64,000 nt of DNA from assembly GCA_965662745.1 (NCBI GenBank), contig CBFIJK010000009.1, positions 11,112 through 75,111 on the forward strand, written 5' to 3'. Position numbers and translations under genes: made by a program. The DNA is from Anianibacter sp965662745. Its GTDB lineage: Bacteria; Pseudomonadota; Alphaproteobacteria; Rhodobacterales; Rhodobacteraceae. This document shows positions 8,209-16,452 of the stretch, piece by piece. Below the pieces are notes generated by a model. The model was not told where the DNA came from and did not search any database. It saw only the letters and a list, made by a program, of their open reading frames with translations. Position 1 is the stretch's first letter. Every line of letters begins with the position of its first letter.

Positions 8209-8246
8209 CAAAATGCACATCCCGCTTGCCTCTGTCGATAGTTATC

Positions 8247-8259
8247 TTTACAGTGGAAA
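8247..8259. promoter_or_regulatory. Candidate TetR operator, site B
   Basis: TTTACAGTGGAAA, 24 bases before the tetR start codon, is the inverted counterpart of site A with one substitution. Its position near the regulator's own start suggests autoregulation. Assignment rests on symmetry, repetition and location only. Confidence 0.55.
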
Positions 8260-8283
8260 TATAAACCGAGGCAAGCGACTGAT

Positions 8284-8874
8284 ATGGCGGCGAAAAAATA
8301 TCACCATGGGGATCTCAAGAATGCCCTCGTTGAGGCGGGACTGGTGATTCTCGAACGAGACGGGCTGCCGGGTCTCAGCCTTCGGGCCATCGCGGCAGAG
8401 GTCGGCGTCAGCCATACCGCGCCCAAGAACCACTTCGGTTCGCTGAAGGGTTTGCTGACCGCCATCGCCGCCGAAGGCTTTCGCCGTCACGCCGCCTTCA
8501 TGCGCGCGGGCGTCGCCGAAACCTCATCGCGCAAGGCCCGTCTTCATGCGGCGATGGACGGCTATGTCCGCTTTGCGCAGGCGCATCCGCATTTGTTCGA
8601 GCTGATGTTTTCATCCTTGCACTGCGATTTCGATGACCCGGATCTCGGGCAATCAGCCTCGGCCAGCTACGCGATGCTCTCCGAGATTTCCGAAGGGCTG
8701 GATTGGGACAAGGCAGACGCGCCAAACGGGCAATTGCGGACCGAGGCGATGCTCTGGTCGCTCGTGCATGGCTACGCCAAGCTATACCTGTCGGGCCAGA
8801 TCGCCGCGAACGCGCAAGGCGCCGTGCCCTCAATCGCCGATATCATGCCAGATTTCAGCTATCGCGACGCGTGA
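8284..8874 (+). CDS. TetR/AcrR family transcriptional regulator
   Basis: A 196-residue one-component regulator. The N-terminal TetR helix-turn-helix occupies about residues 6-55, with KYHHGDLKNALVEAGLVIL and LSLRAIAAEVGVSHTAPKNH. The C-terminal part (YVRFAQAHPHLFELMFSS) resembles the TetR_C_13/WHG ligand-binding type. It is transcribed divergently from the ABA4-like/membrane gene pair, and two inverted operator-like sequences lie in the 108-base gap. It probably represses that pair and itself; the ligand is unknown. Confidence 0.9.
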   Translation: MAAKKYHHGDLKNALVEAGLVILERDGLPGLSLRAIAAEVGVSHTAPKNHFGSLKGLLTAIAAEGFRRHAAFMRAGVAETSSRKARLHAAMDGYVRFAQAHPHLFELMFSSLHCDFDDPDLGQSASASYAMLSEISEGLDWDKADAPNGQLRTEAMLWSLVHGYAKLYLSGQIAANAQGAVPSIADIMPDFSYRDA

Positions 8875-8882
8875 GGCGCCGA

Positions 8883-10937
8883 TCAGTTCCCCCCGAGGAT
8901 ATCGCCCAGCAAGTTGTTGATCCCTTCGACGGCCCGATCTTCGACCCCGCGCCTCAGGACATCGTCGATCGTATCGCCTGTCTGCGTCTCGACGCCAAGT
9001 TCCTGCCCGATCCGATCGCGCACGGCGTCTTCGGCCTGAATGCGCAGGTTCTCGATTTCCTCGTCGATCTCTTCGCGCGCCACAGCTTCCAGATCAAGCG
9101 TCACCGCAGGGTCGGACCACGGGCCTCGAATGACTACGGGCACGTTGATATCTTGCTCGGCCCCAAGGCTGGGGATCAGCCGCAGATCAAGCGTGCGCGC
9201 GCCAAGACCGATCGTGCCCGTCCCGCTTGCAGTCGCTGCAGGCGTCACGAGGCGCAGATCGCCCGTCTGCGCCACACCACCCGCCACCGCAAAGCTGGCC
9301 GTGGCGCTTTCAAGGGGCGTCGCCTGCCCGTCACCAATGGCCGACGGATCAAGATTGCGCAGCATCCGTTCGAGGTTGATTCCGCGCATCTCTCCCCCCG
9401 CAAGGCGAACGGACGCATCTCCATCAAGGCTTTTCATGATCGCATCGACGGAACTGCCAACGCCCAGCAGGTTGACGGAGAAATCCCCCGTGCTCGCAAG
9501 CCGGTCCGTTTCGGCCAAGGCTTGAAGCAGTGCGTTCATGTCGATCCCGCGACCCGCCAGATTGATGCGCGTCGACAGCCCGCCCCGGCTGTTGACGACG
9601 AAACTGCCCGACAGCGCGCCGCCATATCCCTGCATCTCGGAAATCTCGGTGACTGCGCGCCCATCGTTGAGCTGCGTGACCGTGCTGACGCGGCCAAAGC
9701 GCAAGATGCCAAGGTTCAGGCTGTCCGCGCTGAGCGACAGGTCCAGGTCCAGCGCCTGAAGCGCCGAGGCGTCGATGGCGCTGGTTGGCCAGCCTGTGGA
9801 TGGCGGCGCTCCGGTGGCCTGCGGGTTCGCCCCTGTGCTGGCTGATCCGGTCGCAGCCGCGCTGCCAGAGCCTGCGCTGCCCCCTGCAAAAGCCGACAGG
9901 TCCAGATCCCCCGCCGCGATCCGCGCGGTCACCTTGGGCTTGTCCCCAAGCGCAACATCTGCTGCCCCGGTCAGCGCCGTGCCACTGAGATTCACGCGCG
10001 CATCGCGAAGGTTCAGCGTTTGGCCAGCAAAGGTGATGTCACCCGCGATTGCGATGTCGTCGCCAAGACCACCGGGCAGCGACGGCGGCGCCATCCCGAG
10101 GATGCCGAATGGGCCTGACAGGTTGCCAAGGTCGGCGTCCACCCGCCCGCTTGCGGCCAGCGGCGCCAGCCCGGCGCGTCCGTCAAAGGCAATCTCGGAC
10201 GATCCGATATCGCCCCGAACGGACACCGGCACAGCGCCATTCGCGAGGAAGGTCGAGAAGCCGTCGATCACCGTGGTCGTGTCGATGCGCTGTCCGTTCA
10301 TAAGCCCGGAGAATTCCAGTTCCGCGCGGCCGTTGAAATCAGGAAGCTGAAGCTCTGCGTCGATGTCGAACAGGGCCGAGCGGCTGCCATCGCGGCGGTC
10401 GATATAGAGGATCGCGCCGTCCTCGATCCGTGCCAGATCGAGCGAGAAAAAGCGCGGGCCGGTTTCGGGCGCCGTTTCGGTTTCGCCTTCGATGGGCTCA
10501 GCAGGCGCGGTGTCGGCGCCGGGCACGGGGGCCTCCGCGGCTCCGGGATCGGCCGCGCCGATCTGCCAGTTGCCTTTCCCGTCCGCGGCCCGTTCAAGGA
10601 TAATGCGCGGGGCGGTGGCCTCGACGTTCTTGATGCGGATCTCGCCGCGGATCAGTGCCGCCGCGTCCACCCCGATCACCAGGCTTTCGGCGGTCAGCAT
10701 CGGCCCTTCGTCCGACCAGTCGGCGTTCGCGATGGACATCGCGCCCGTCTCGACCCCCAGCACCGGCCACAGCTTGGGCGACACCCCGCCCGAGATCGTC
10801 ATCGCGCGGCCCGTCGCCGCCTCGAACCGCTGCTCGGCGATCTGCGCTATCCGGTCGGCAGGCATCAACAGAACGACCGCGACAGCCACGATCACGAGGC
10901 CGACAAGGGCAAGGGCAAGACGGAATATCCAGGCCAT
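8883..10937 (-). CDS. AsmA family protein
   Basis: A 684-residue envelope protein with one N-terminal membrane anchor (FRLALALVGLVIVAVAVVLL, about residues 4-23) followed by the AsmA N-terminal pattern RIAQIAEQRFEAATGRAMTISGG and a long beta-rich body. A Pro/Ala/Glu-rich stretch near residues 150-170 and a Gly/Ser/Ala-rich stretch near 365-390 break the body. The C-terminal part has the AsmA-2-like pattern VNSRGGLSTRINLAGRGID. AsmA-like proteins are bridge-shaped proteins implicated in phospholipid transport to, or biogenesis of, the outer membrane. The start at 10937 follows AAAGGACC; an in-frame ATG 30 bases upstream would put polar residues before the anchor. It is divergent from rimO. Confidence 0.9.
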   Translation of the reverse strand: MAWIFRLALALVGLVIVAVAVVLLMPADRIAQIAEQRFEAATGRAMTISGGVSPKLWPVLGVETGAMSIANADWSDEGPMLTAESLVIGVDAAALIRGEIRIKNVEATAPRIILERAADGKGNWQIGAADPGAAEAPVPGADTAPAEPIEGETETAPETGPRFFSLDLARIEDGAILYIDRRDGSRSALFDIDAELQLPDFNGRAELEFSGLMNGQRIDTTTVIDGFSTFLANGAVPVSVRGDIGSSEIAFDGRAGLAPLAASGRVDADLGNLSGPFGILGMAPPSLPGGLGDDIAIAGDITFAGQTLNLRDARVNLSGTALTGAADVALGDKPKVTARIAAGDLDLSAFAGGSAGSGSAAATGSASTGANPQATGAPPSTGWPTSAIDASALQALDLDLSLSADSLNLGILRFGRVSTVTQLNDGRAVTEISEMQGYGGALSGSFVVNSRGGLSTRINLAGRGIDMNALLQALAETDRLASTGDFSVNLLGVGSSVDAIMKSLDGDASVRLAGGEMRGINLERMLRNLDPSAIGDGQATPLESATASFAVAGGVAQTGDLRLVTPAATASGTGTIGLGARTLDLRLIPSLGAEQDINVPVVIRGPWSDPAVTLDLEAVAREEIDEEIENLRIQAEDAVRDRIGQELGVETQTGDTIDDVLRRGVEDRAVEGINNLLGDILGGN

Positions 10938-11057
10938 GGGGCGGGTCCTTTGAACTGCTCGGGTCAAAGCGTAGCAGCGTCGCGCGCAGGCGGGAAGTCA
11001 CGGGGACGGCATTCGCCGCCCCTTCCGGGCCGGGCGCTTCGGCGCTATATGCCAGCC

Positions 11058-12419
11058 ATGACACAGAACCCGCCCAACCTGCGCCCCGACCTCGCCCGTG
11101 CCCGCGTCACCGAGACGCCCCGTGATGGCCAGCCGACCATCGGCATGGTCTCTCTCGGTTGTCCCAAGGCGCTCGTGGACAGCGAGCGGATCCTGACGCG
11201 GCTGCGCGCGGAAGGGTATGGGATTTCCCCCGATTATGCGGGCGCGGATGCTGTGATCGTGAACACCTGCGGCTTCCTTGATTCAGCCAAGGCCGAAAGC
11301 CTCGATGCCATCGGCGAGGCGCTGGCGGAGAACGGCAAGGTGATCGTGACAGGCTGTCTTGGGGCCGAGCCCGAGTATATCACCGGGGCGCATCCCAAGG
11401 TGCTCGCCGTGACGGGACCGCATCAGTACGAACAGGTGCTCGATGCCGTACACGGCGCGGTGCCGCCCTCGCCCGATCCATTCGTTGATCTTCTGCCCGC
11501 ACGAGGGGTCAGCCTGACGCCGCGCCATTACAGCTATCTGAAGATTTCCGAGGGCTGCAACCACGCCTGCAAGTTCTGCATCATTCCCGACATGCGCGGC
11601 AAACTGGCGTCGCGCCCGCACAACGCCGTGCTGCGCGAGGCGGAAAAACTGGTCGACGCAGGGGTGCAGGAGCTTCTGGTCATCAGTCAGGATACATCGG
11701 CCTACGGCACCGACTGGAAAGACCGGGAGACCAAGGCGCCGATCATCCCCTTGGCGCGCGATCTGGGACAGCTCGGCGCGTGGGTGCGGCTGCATTACGT
11801 CTACCCCTACCCCCATGTGCGAGATCTAATCCCGCTCATGGCCGAGGGGCTGGTGCTGCCCTATCTCGACATTCCGTTCCAGCACGCGCACCCCGAGACC
11901 TTGCGCCGGATGGCGCGCCCCGCCGCCGCCGCGCGAACCCTGGACGAGATCGCGGCCTGGCGCGCCGAGTGCCCAGAGATCGCCCTGCGCTCGACCTTCA
12001 TCGTCGGCTATCCGGGCGAGACGGAAGAGGAATTCCAGACGCTGCTCGATTGGCTGGACGAGGCGCAACTGGATCGCGTGGGGTGTTTCAAATACGAGAA
12101 CGTCGCCGGGGCGCGCTCGAACGCCCTGCCCGATCACGTGGCCGAAGAAGTGAAGGACGACCGCTTCGCGCGGTTCATGGAAAAGGCGCAGGGGATCTCC
12201 GAGGCCAAGCTGGCTGCGAAGGTGGGTACCCGGCTGGAGGTCATCGTCGACGAGATCGACGAAGACGGCATCGCCACCTGCCGCACCAAGGCAGACGCGC
12301 CCGAGATCGACGGGTGCCTGTTCATCGACGAAGGGACCGACGGGCTGTCGGTGGGTGAGATCGTCACGGTCGAGGTGGACGAGGCGGGGGAGTATGATTT
12401 GTGGGGGGCGTTGGTTTGA
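11058..12419 (+). CDS. rimO: Ribosomal protein S12 methylthiotransferase RimO
   Basis: A radical-SAM enzyme that adds a methylthio group to Asp88/89 of ribosomal protein S12. The N-terminal UPF0004 domain provides cluster ligands Cys35 (SLGCPK), Cys71 (NTCGF) and Cys100 (TGCLG). The radical-SAM CxxxCxxC motif is Cys167, Cys171 and Cys174 in SEGCNHACKFC. A TRAM-like C-terminal domain ends the protein, which is 453 residues, normal for RimO. The pattern SLGCPKALVDSE favours RimO over MiaB. The ATG at 11058 is chosen because the in-frame upstream extension is arginine-rich and unlike the family. A small unrelated gene overlaps its 3' end. Confidence 0.95.
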   Translation: MTQNPPNLRPDLARARVTETPRDGQPTIGMVSLGCPKALVDSERILTRLRAEGYGISPDYAGADAVIVNTCGFLDSAKAESLDAIGEALAENGKVIVTGCLGAEPEYITGAHPKVLAVTGPHQYEQVLDAVHGAVPPSPDPFVDLLPARGVSLTPRHYSYLKISEGCNHACKFCIIPDMRGKLASRPHNAVLREAEKLVDAGVQELLVISQDTSAYGTDWKDRETKAPIIPLARDLGQLGAWVRLHYVYPYPHVRDLIPLMAEGLVLPYLDIPFQHAHPETLRRMARPAAAARTLDEIAAWRAECPEIALRSTFIVGYPGETEEEFQTLLDWLDEAQLDRVGCFKYENVAGARSNALPDHVAEEVKDDRFARFMEKAQGISEAKLAAKVGTRLEVIVDEIDEDGIATCRTKADAPEIDGCLFIDEGTDGLSVGEIVTVEVDEAGEYDLWGALV

Positions 12420-13177
12420 AGCTGTCACGAAGGTTTATCGCCTTCGCGACGAATTTTCCACTTGGCGTCTTACTCGGTTTTTGTATCGGCATCGCTCTTG
12501 CATGGAGTATATCCGAGACCGTCAGTCAAAGCCTAGAACGAAACGCCTTCCTGTTTTTTGCGCCAATACTAACGCTCTTAGGTGTAGCAGCGGCTACTGC
12601 GGTTGCACTTGCTAGCATAGTGAGAATTGACGAAAGAGAAAAAGCAGCCAGAGATAACGCGCTTCGCGCCAGCAGAGTTCGTTTGACGATGGCTTTGGCG
12701 GAAATGCATGAGGGATGCGAAACTTGTGCAAGGCTCTTGATAAAAAACGCAGAGCCTGAATTAGAACTAGTTTTTCCTGCAGAGAAGGTTGAACGAATCC
12801 TCAAGGCATTCGAAGAAACAGCGCGCAATATCGAACAGCCTGACGCCATTCTCTCGCTATCAAGGAATCTTCAACTCTGCATTGCTCAAACAAAAAGTTT
12901 CCGACTAAGGCATGACATACCGAGACTTCATCTATTCAACGTCTCAGCAGAATTCGCGATGGTCGCAAAATGGGCTGCGTTGACTTCGATGGCATGGGCA
13001 GCATGGAATTTTGCACGCATCGGAGAAACAATACCGCAGATCAATTCCAAGGAGCCGGGAATAAGGGAAACACTTCAATTTTGGGGTAAACAGCAATTCG
13101 AGGAGGACGAACTAAAATTCATATCACGCCTAGAGGAAGAAATTCTTAAGGCGCATTTTTCCAAAATCAGTTTTTGA
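12401..13177 (+). CDS. Hypothetical membrane-anchored protein, orphan
   Basis: I do not recognise this protein of about 258 residues. Two hydrophobic segments near the N-terminus (roughly 17-37 and 48-71) form a membrane hairpin, followed by a mostly helical, charged cytoplasmic part with several cysteines (HEGCETCARLL). Its base composition is visibly lower in GC than its neighbours, with many A/T-ending codons, suggesting recent acquisition. The start is uncertain: GTG at 12401, behind a GGGGGAG and overlapping rimO by 19 bases, or TTG at 12416 overlapping the rimO stop. No domain or neighbour suggests a role. Confidence 0.6.
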   Translation: MGGVGLKLSRRFIAFATNFPLGVLLGFCIGIALAWSISETVSQSLERNAFLFFAPILTLLGVAAATAVALASIVRIDEREKAARDNALRASRVRLTMALAEMHEGCETCARLLIKNAEPELELVFPAEKVERILKAFEETARNIEQPDAILSLSRNLQLCIAQTKSFRLRHDIPRLHLFNVSAEFAMVAKWAALTSMAWAAWNFARIGETIPQINSKEPGIRETLQFWGKQQFEEDELKFISRLEEEILKAHFSKISF

Positions 13178-13272
13178 TTGCCGAAATTTTAGCTGCACGT
13201 CGCCCTTGAGTTTGGAGATTGGTGTGCATGTGTTGTTTAGGGCCTGAACTCACCACCGAAGGTGCCGGGCCC

Positions 13273-13302
13273 ATCGCCAGACCGCCCCTTCGGGCTGGCG
13301 AT
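13273..13302. terminator. Candidate hairpin terminator between convergent genes
   Basis: An 8-bp perfect stem, ATCGCCAG and CTGGCGAT, with a 14-base loop sits between the orphan gene ending at 13177 and the convergent DUF6455 gene ending at 13319. No T-run follows on either strand, so intrinsic termination is doubtful. Confidence 0.35.
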
Positions 13303-13318
13303 TTGGCGATAGCCCCTA

Positions 13319-13543
13319 TCAGCCCCGCAGCACGCTCAGCTCTTCCGCATTCCGGCAGTAGCCCGGCGCGACGCTGGCGGCGGGGTGGTCCATCATCCAC
13401 AGGATGCAATCGTCGTGGCGCACGCAGGCGTCGCAGCGGGCGGACATGGGTTCGATGCCCTGCACCTCTGTCAGACGGACGCCGAGGCGGTCGGCCATGC
13501 CCTGCAGAAGTCCGGCGGCTTTCGGGTGTCGCGTGTTCAGCAT
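13319..13543 (-). CDS. DUF6455 family protein (copy 1)
   Basis: A 74-residue cysteine-rich protein. The pattern CDACVRHDDCILWMMDHP followed by PGYCRNAEEL gives a CxxCx5C...C arrangement that could bind a metal or iron-sulfur cluster, though this is not demonstrated. It is a diverged paralogue of the adjacent gene at 13554, sharing the RC..C.....C..W and APGYCRN elements, and starts 10 bases after it ends, so the two are one transcription unit. The ATG at 13543 gives the conserved short N-terminus; the longer in-frame extension overlaps the upstream gene. Function is unknown. Confidence 0.75.
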   Translation of the reverse strand: MLNTRHPKAAGLLQGMADRLGVRLTEVQGIEPMSARCDACVRHDDCILWMMDHPAASVAPGYCRNAEELSVLRG

Positions 13544-13553
13544 GACAAACCCC

Positions 13554-13811
13554 TCAGCCGTGCGCGACGCGCGCCAGCATGTCCTTGTTGCGGCAATAAC
13601 CCGGTGCAGCCTTGGCCGGTGCCTCTTGCAGGTCCATCCAGTGCTGACATTCTTCATTCTTGCTGCAGGACATGCAGCGGAACACGGCGCTGCGCAGGTC
13701 CTCGGCCGTGACCGTGCCGTGCAAAAGCTCTTCGGCCATATCCACGCCGACAGTGTCGGCCATCCGGTTCACAAGTCCGCTGCGGCGGGTCAGTTTCGCA
13801 AGTAAAGACAT
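13554..13811 (-). CDS. DUF6455 family protein (copy 2)
   Basis: An 85-residue paralogue of the gene at 13319, with the same four-cysteine layout: CMSCSKNEECQHWMDLQ and then APGYCRNKDML. The N-terminal part is longer (MSLLAKLTRRSGLVNRMADT). No signal peptide is visible, so the protein is probably cytoplasmic. The ATG at 13811 follows GAGAGGGGAACCCG. Retention of two tandem copies with the same cysteine spacing but otherwise different sequence points to functional divergence, not a recent duplication. Role unknown. Confidence 0.78.
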   Translation of the reverse strand: MSLLAKLTRRSGLVNRMADTVGVDMAEELLHGTVTAEDLRSAVFRCMSCSKNEECQHWMDLQEAPAKAAPGYCRNKDMLARVAHG

Positions 13812-13881
13812 CGGGTTCCCCTCTCTGTTCAGGGAAATCCTAGGCCGCCTTGAGACCCCCGCGCCTTGATCCGGATCAAAT

Positions 13882-14595
13882 TCAGCGGATTTGCGCGAGG
13901 GTGCTTTGAACCGTCTGCTGGCGCTGGGCGTTCGGCGGGTGCGTGCCGAGGAAACGGTTGCCGGGATCGGGGATGCGCGTGAAATACTGCGCACCGCGCG
14001 CCGGATCGTAGCCTGCACGGAACGCGATGCGGGTGCCGAGCGAATCCGCCTCAAGCTCGAAATCCTTGGCATAGGTGCGCGCGCCGACCTGGGCGCCAAG
14101 CCGCGCGGCCTGCTCAGCGGCACTTGCATTGGCCCCGCCGATGGTCGCAAGCGCCCCGGCCAGAAGCGCGCCGGTCATCGCCGATTGCTGAACGCGGGGG
14201 ATATGGCCTTCGATATGATGCGCCGCCTCGTGGCCGAGGATGAAGGCCAGCTCGTCCTGGTTCCGTGCATCCGCGATCAGCGCGATGGTGAAGGCGATGA
14301 TCGGGCGACCCTCATCGTTGAGAGTCTGGAACGCGTTCGGCGGCTGGCCGGGCCGCGAATCCACGACGATCTGGAAATCGCAATTGTCGGTGCCCGTCTG
14401 TTCTCGGCAGACCGCTTCGGCGACCGGCTCTACGCGTTTGACCACGGCGACGAAGTTGTCGGCGGCCACCTCGGCGGTCAGCGGGGCGGGCCCGGCGGCT
14501 GTCGGCGCGGGCGCGGGCGGCGGAGCACCGGGCAGGATGGGACCGGCACAGGCGGCCAGAAGAACGGGAAGAAGCGGGATAAGCCGTCGCAACAT
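13882..14595 (-). CDS. M48 family metalloprotease, lipoprotein
   Basis: A 237-residue zinc peptidase of the M48 family. The N-terminus is a lipoprotein signal peptide (MLRRLIPLLPVLLAAC) with the lipobox cysteine at residue 16, so the mature protein is lipid-anchored in the periplasm. The catalytic HExxH is HEAAHH (His122, Glu123, His126), and the third ligand is probably Glu182 in ELEADSLG. A Pro/Ala-rich linker separates anchor and domain. It resembles the LoiP/YcaL and BepA-type proteases that clear misassembled outer-membrane proteins, but lacks the TPR domain of BepA. A longer in-frame reading from 14781 would bury the signal peptide and is rejected. Confidence 0.92.
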   Translation of the reverse strand: MLRRLIPLLPVLLAACAGPILPGAPPPAPAPTAAGPAPLTAEVAADNFVAVVKRVEPVAEAVCREQTGTDNCDFQIVVDSRPGQPPNAFQTLNDEGRPIIAFTIALIADARNQDELAFILGHEAAHHIEGHIPRVQQSAMTGALLAGALATIGGANASAAEQAARLGAQVGARTYAKDFELEADSLGTRIAFRAGYDPARGAQYFTRIPDPGNRFLGTHPPNAQRQQTVQSTLAQIR

Positions 14596-14715
14596 CGGGG
14601 CGGGGTCCTTGGTTTGGCGCGCAGGCCTCAAAGGTAGCAAAACATTCGGCAAGGGCCAGTCTTGCCACACACGCTTTGGTGTTGCGGCGGGGAATCGCGC
14701 GGTTAGGCTGGGCGC

Positions 14716-14955
14716 ATGTTTACCATCGAGCACGAATTCGACGCGACCGTAATCACCCTTGTCGATGAGGGCGGCTCGCATTTGCAGGAAGACGTCACGA
14801 TCAATGCGTTCGAGGATTGCGTGACGCTCGAGCAGCTTGATCCTGTGACCGACCGGGTGCAGCGCATCGCGCTGTCGCTGGACCAGGTGCGCGATCTGAC
14901 GGCGGCGCTTGGCCTGCCCGAGGGCGTCTACCGGCTGAAGCCTGCCAAGACCTGA
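14716..14955 (+). CDS. Conserved hypothetical protein
   Basis: A 79-residue acidic protein (MFTIEHEFDATVITLVDEGG ...) with alternating beta-prone stretches and a C-terminal helix LDQVRDLTAALGLPEGVYRL. I know no domain for it. It looks like a genuine gene because codon use matches the neighbours, it fills the space between the divergent M48 gene and the convergent DUF167 gene exactly (3 bases before the latter's stop), and it has a plausible start. No function is assigned. Confidence 0.65.
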   Translation: MFTIEHEFDATVITLVDEGGSHLQEDVTINAFEDCVTLEQLDPVTDRVQRIALSLDQVRDLTAALGLPEGVYRLKPAKT

Positions 14956-14958
14956 CCG

Positions 14959-15246
14959 TCAGTCCACGCGAAACACCTTGTCCCGGCTGGCCGCGCCCCG
15001 GATCAGCGTCAGGCGCGTTTTCGGGATGCCGAGCGCCTTTGCCAGCAGCTTTGCCGCCGCCGCCGTGGCCTTGCCGTCTTCGGGCACCGCCGTGACATAG
15101 ACGCGGACCACGCCTTCCCGCAGTTCGACCACATTTCGCGAGGCCTTGGGCGTGACGCGGATGACGATCTCTGTGCCGGGCACGGCGTATGCGGACAGAT
15201 CGGTCACGGGCGGCACGGGGTCTTTCGCTTGGAACAGGCTCCGCAT
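14959..15246 (-). CDS. DUF167 (YggU-like) family protein
   Basis: A 95-residue protein of the DUF167/YggU family. The characteristic core is IVIRVTPKASRNVVE, followed by VRVYVTAVPEDGKATAAAAKLLAKALG and a C-terminal GAASRDKVFRVD. The fold is a small alpha/beta domain; the family's function is unsettled. The ATG at 15246 gives typical length; an upstream in-frame reading is arginine/proline-rich. It is divergent from the deacetylase gene at 15280, only 33 bases away. Confidence 0.85.
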   Translation of the reverse strand: MRSLFQAKDPVPPVTDLSAYAVPGTEIVIRVTPKASRNVVELREGVVRVYVTAVPEDGKATAAAAKLLAKALGIPKTRLTLIRGAASRDKVFRVD

Positions 15247-15279
15247 AGTCTTTGCGTCCAAAGTCACGCAAGGGGGACG

Positions 15280-16392
15280 ATGATGCCGCGCACGGGATTT
15301 TTCTGGGACGAACGCTGCTTTTGGCATGCGGGTTACGGTTATGCCATGACGATGCCCGAGGGCGAGCTGGTGCAGCCCATGGTCTCCGGCGGATTGCCCG
15401 AAGCGCCCGAGACGAAGCGCCGTTTGAAGAACCTTGCCGAGGTGTCAGGCCTTGCCGGCGATCTGGCGATGCAGGGCGCCGAGACGGCAGGTCGCGAGAT
15501 GCTGGAACGCGTGCACCCGGGGGCCTTTCTCGACCGGTTCAAGGAAATGTCGGATGCGGGCGGCGGCGAGATCGGGCTGCGCACGCCCTTTGGCCGCGGC
15601 GGATACGAAATCGCGGCGCAGTCCGCGGGGCTTGCCGTATCGGCCCTGCGCGCGGTGCTGACCGGCGCGGTGCAGAACGCCTATGCCCTGTCGCGCCCGC
15701 CGGGGCATCACTGCCTGCCCGATTGGCCGAACGGGTTTTGCCTGTTGAACAATATCGGCATCGCCATCCGCACCGCACAGGCCGAGGGGCGCGCGGCGCG
15801 CGTGGCGGTCGTCGACTGGGACGTGCATCACGGCAACGGGACAGAGGCGGTATTCTGGGACGATCCCGATGTGCTGACGATCTCGGTTCATCAGGAACGG
15901 AACTATCCGCTCGATACCGGCGATATCGACGCACTGGGCGGTGCCGGGGCCGAAGGGACGAACATGAACATTCCTTTGCCCCCGGGCGCAGGACATGCCG
16001 CCTATCTCGACGTGATGGACCGGCTGATCCGTCCGAAGCTGCGCGCCTTCAAGCCCGACGCGATCATCGTCGCTTGCGGGTTCGATGCGTCCGCCTTTGA
16101 TCCGTTGGGCAGGATGCTGGCCACGGCAGAGACCTTCCGCGCCATGACACGCGCAGTGATGGATGAGGCCGCGACCCTGTGCGACGGGCGCCTCTTGCTC
16201 GTGCATGAGGGCGGGTATTCCGAAGTTCATGTGCCCTTCTGCGGCCACGCCGTGCTGGAAGAACTGTCGGGCAGCCGCCACAGCGCACCCGATCCCATGG
16301 CCGCGACCCTTGAACGGCGCCAGCCGGGTCCCGAGATGGATGGGGTCTATCGCGGAATGGTAGACCGGTTTGTGCAGCATTTCGGTGTTTGA
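15280..16392 (+). CDS. Histone deacetylase family protein (acetylpolyamine amidohydrolase-like)
   Basis: A 370-residue zinc-dependent deacetylase of the arginase/HDAC superfamily. Active-site features are RPPGHH (His143, His144), VVDWDVHHGNGT with zinc ligands Asp181 and His183, CGFDASAFDPLG with ligand Asp269, and EGGY with catalytic-type Tyr313. Bacterial members of this type deacetylate acetylpolyamines or other small amides; the substrate here is not determined. Two adjacent ATGs (15280, 15283) follow AGGGGGACG. It is followed after 60 bases by a nitroreductase gene on the same strand. Confidence 0.9.
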   Translation: MMPRTGFFWDERCFWHAGYGYAMTMPEGELVQPMVSGGLPEAPETKRRLKNLAEVSGLAGDLAMQGAETAGREMLERVHPGAFLDRFKEMSDAGGGEIGLRTPFGRGGYEIAAQSAGLAVSALRAVLTGAVQNAYALSRPPGHHCLPDWPNGFCLLNNIGIAIRTAQAEGRAARVAVVDWDVHHGNGTEAVFWDDPDVLTISVHQERNYPLDTGDIDALGGAGAEGTNMNIPLPPGAGHAAYLDVMDRLIRPKLRAFKPDAIIVACGFDASAFDPLGRMLATAETFRAMTRAVMDEAATLCDGRLLLVHEGGYSEVHVPFCGHAVLEELSGSRHSAPDPMAATLERRQPGPEMDGVYRGMVDRFVQHFGV

Positions 16393-16452
16393 CGGGTTGA
16401 AGCCTGACAAAAATAGTCCGACATCAAACCCGACACATCGAAAGGACGACCC

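Noticed and set aside
13273..13302. A confident bidirectional terminator
   Set aside because: The stem is good but no T-run follows on either strand, so it is listed only at low confidence.
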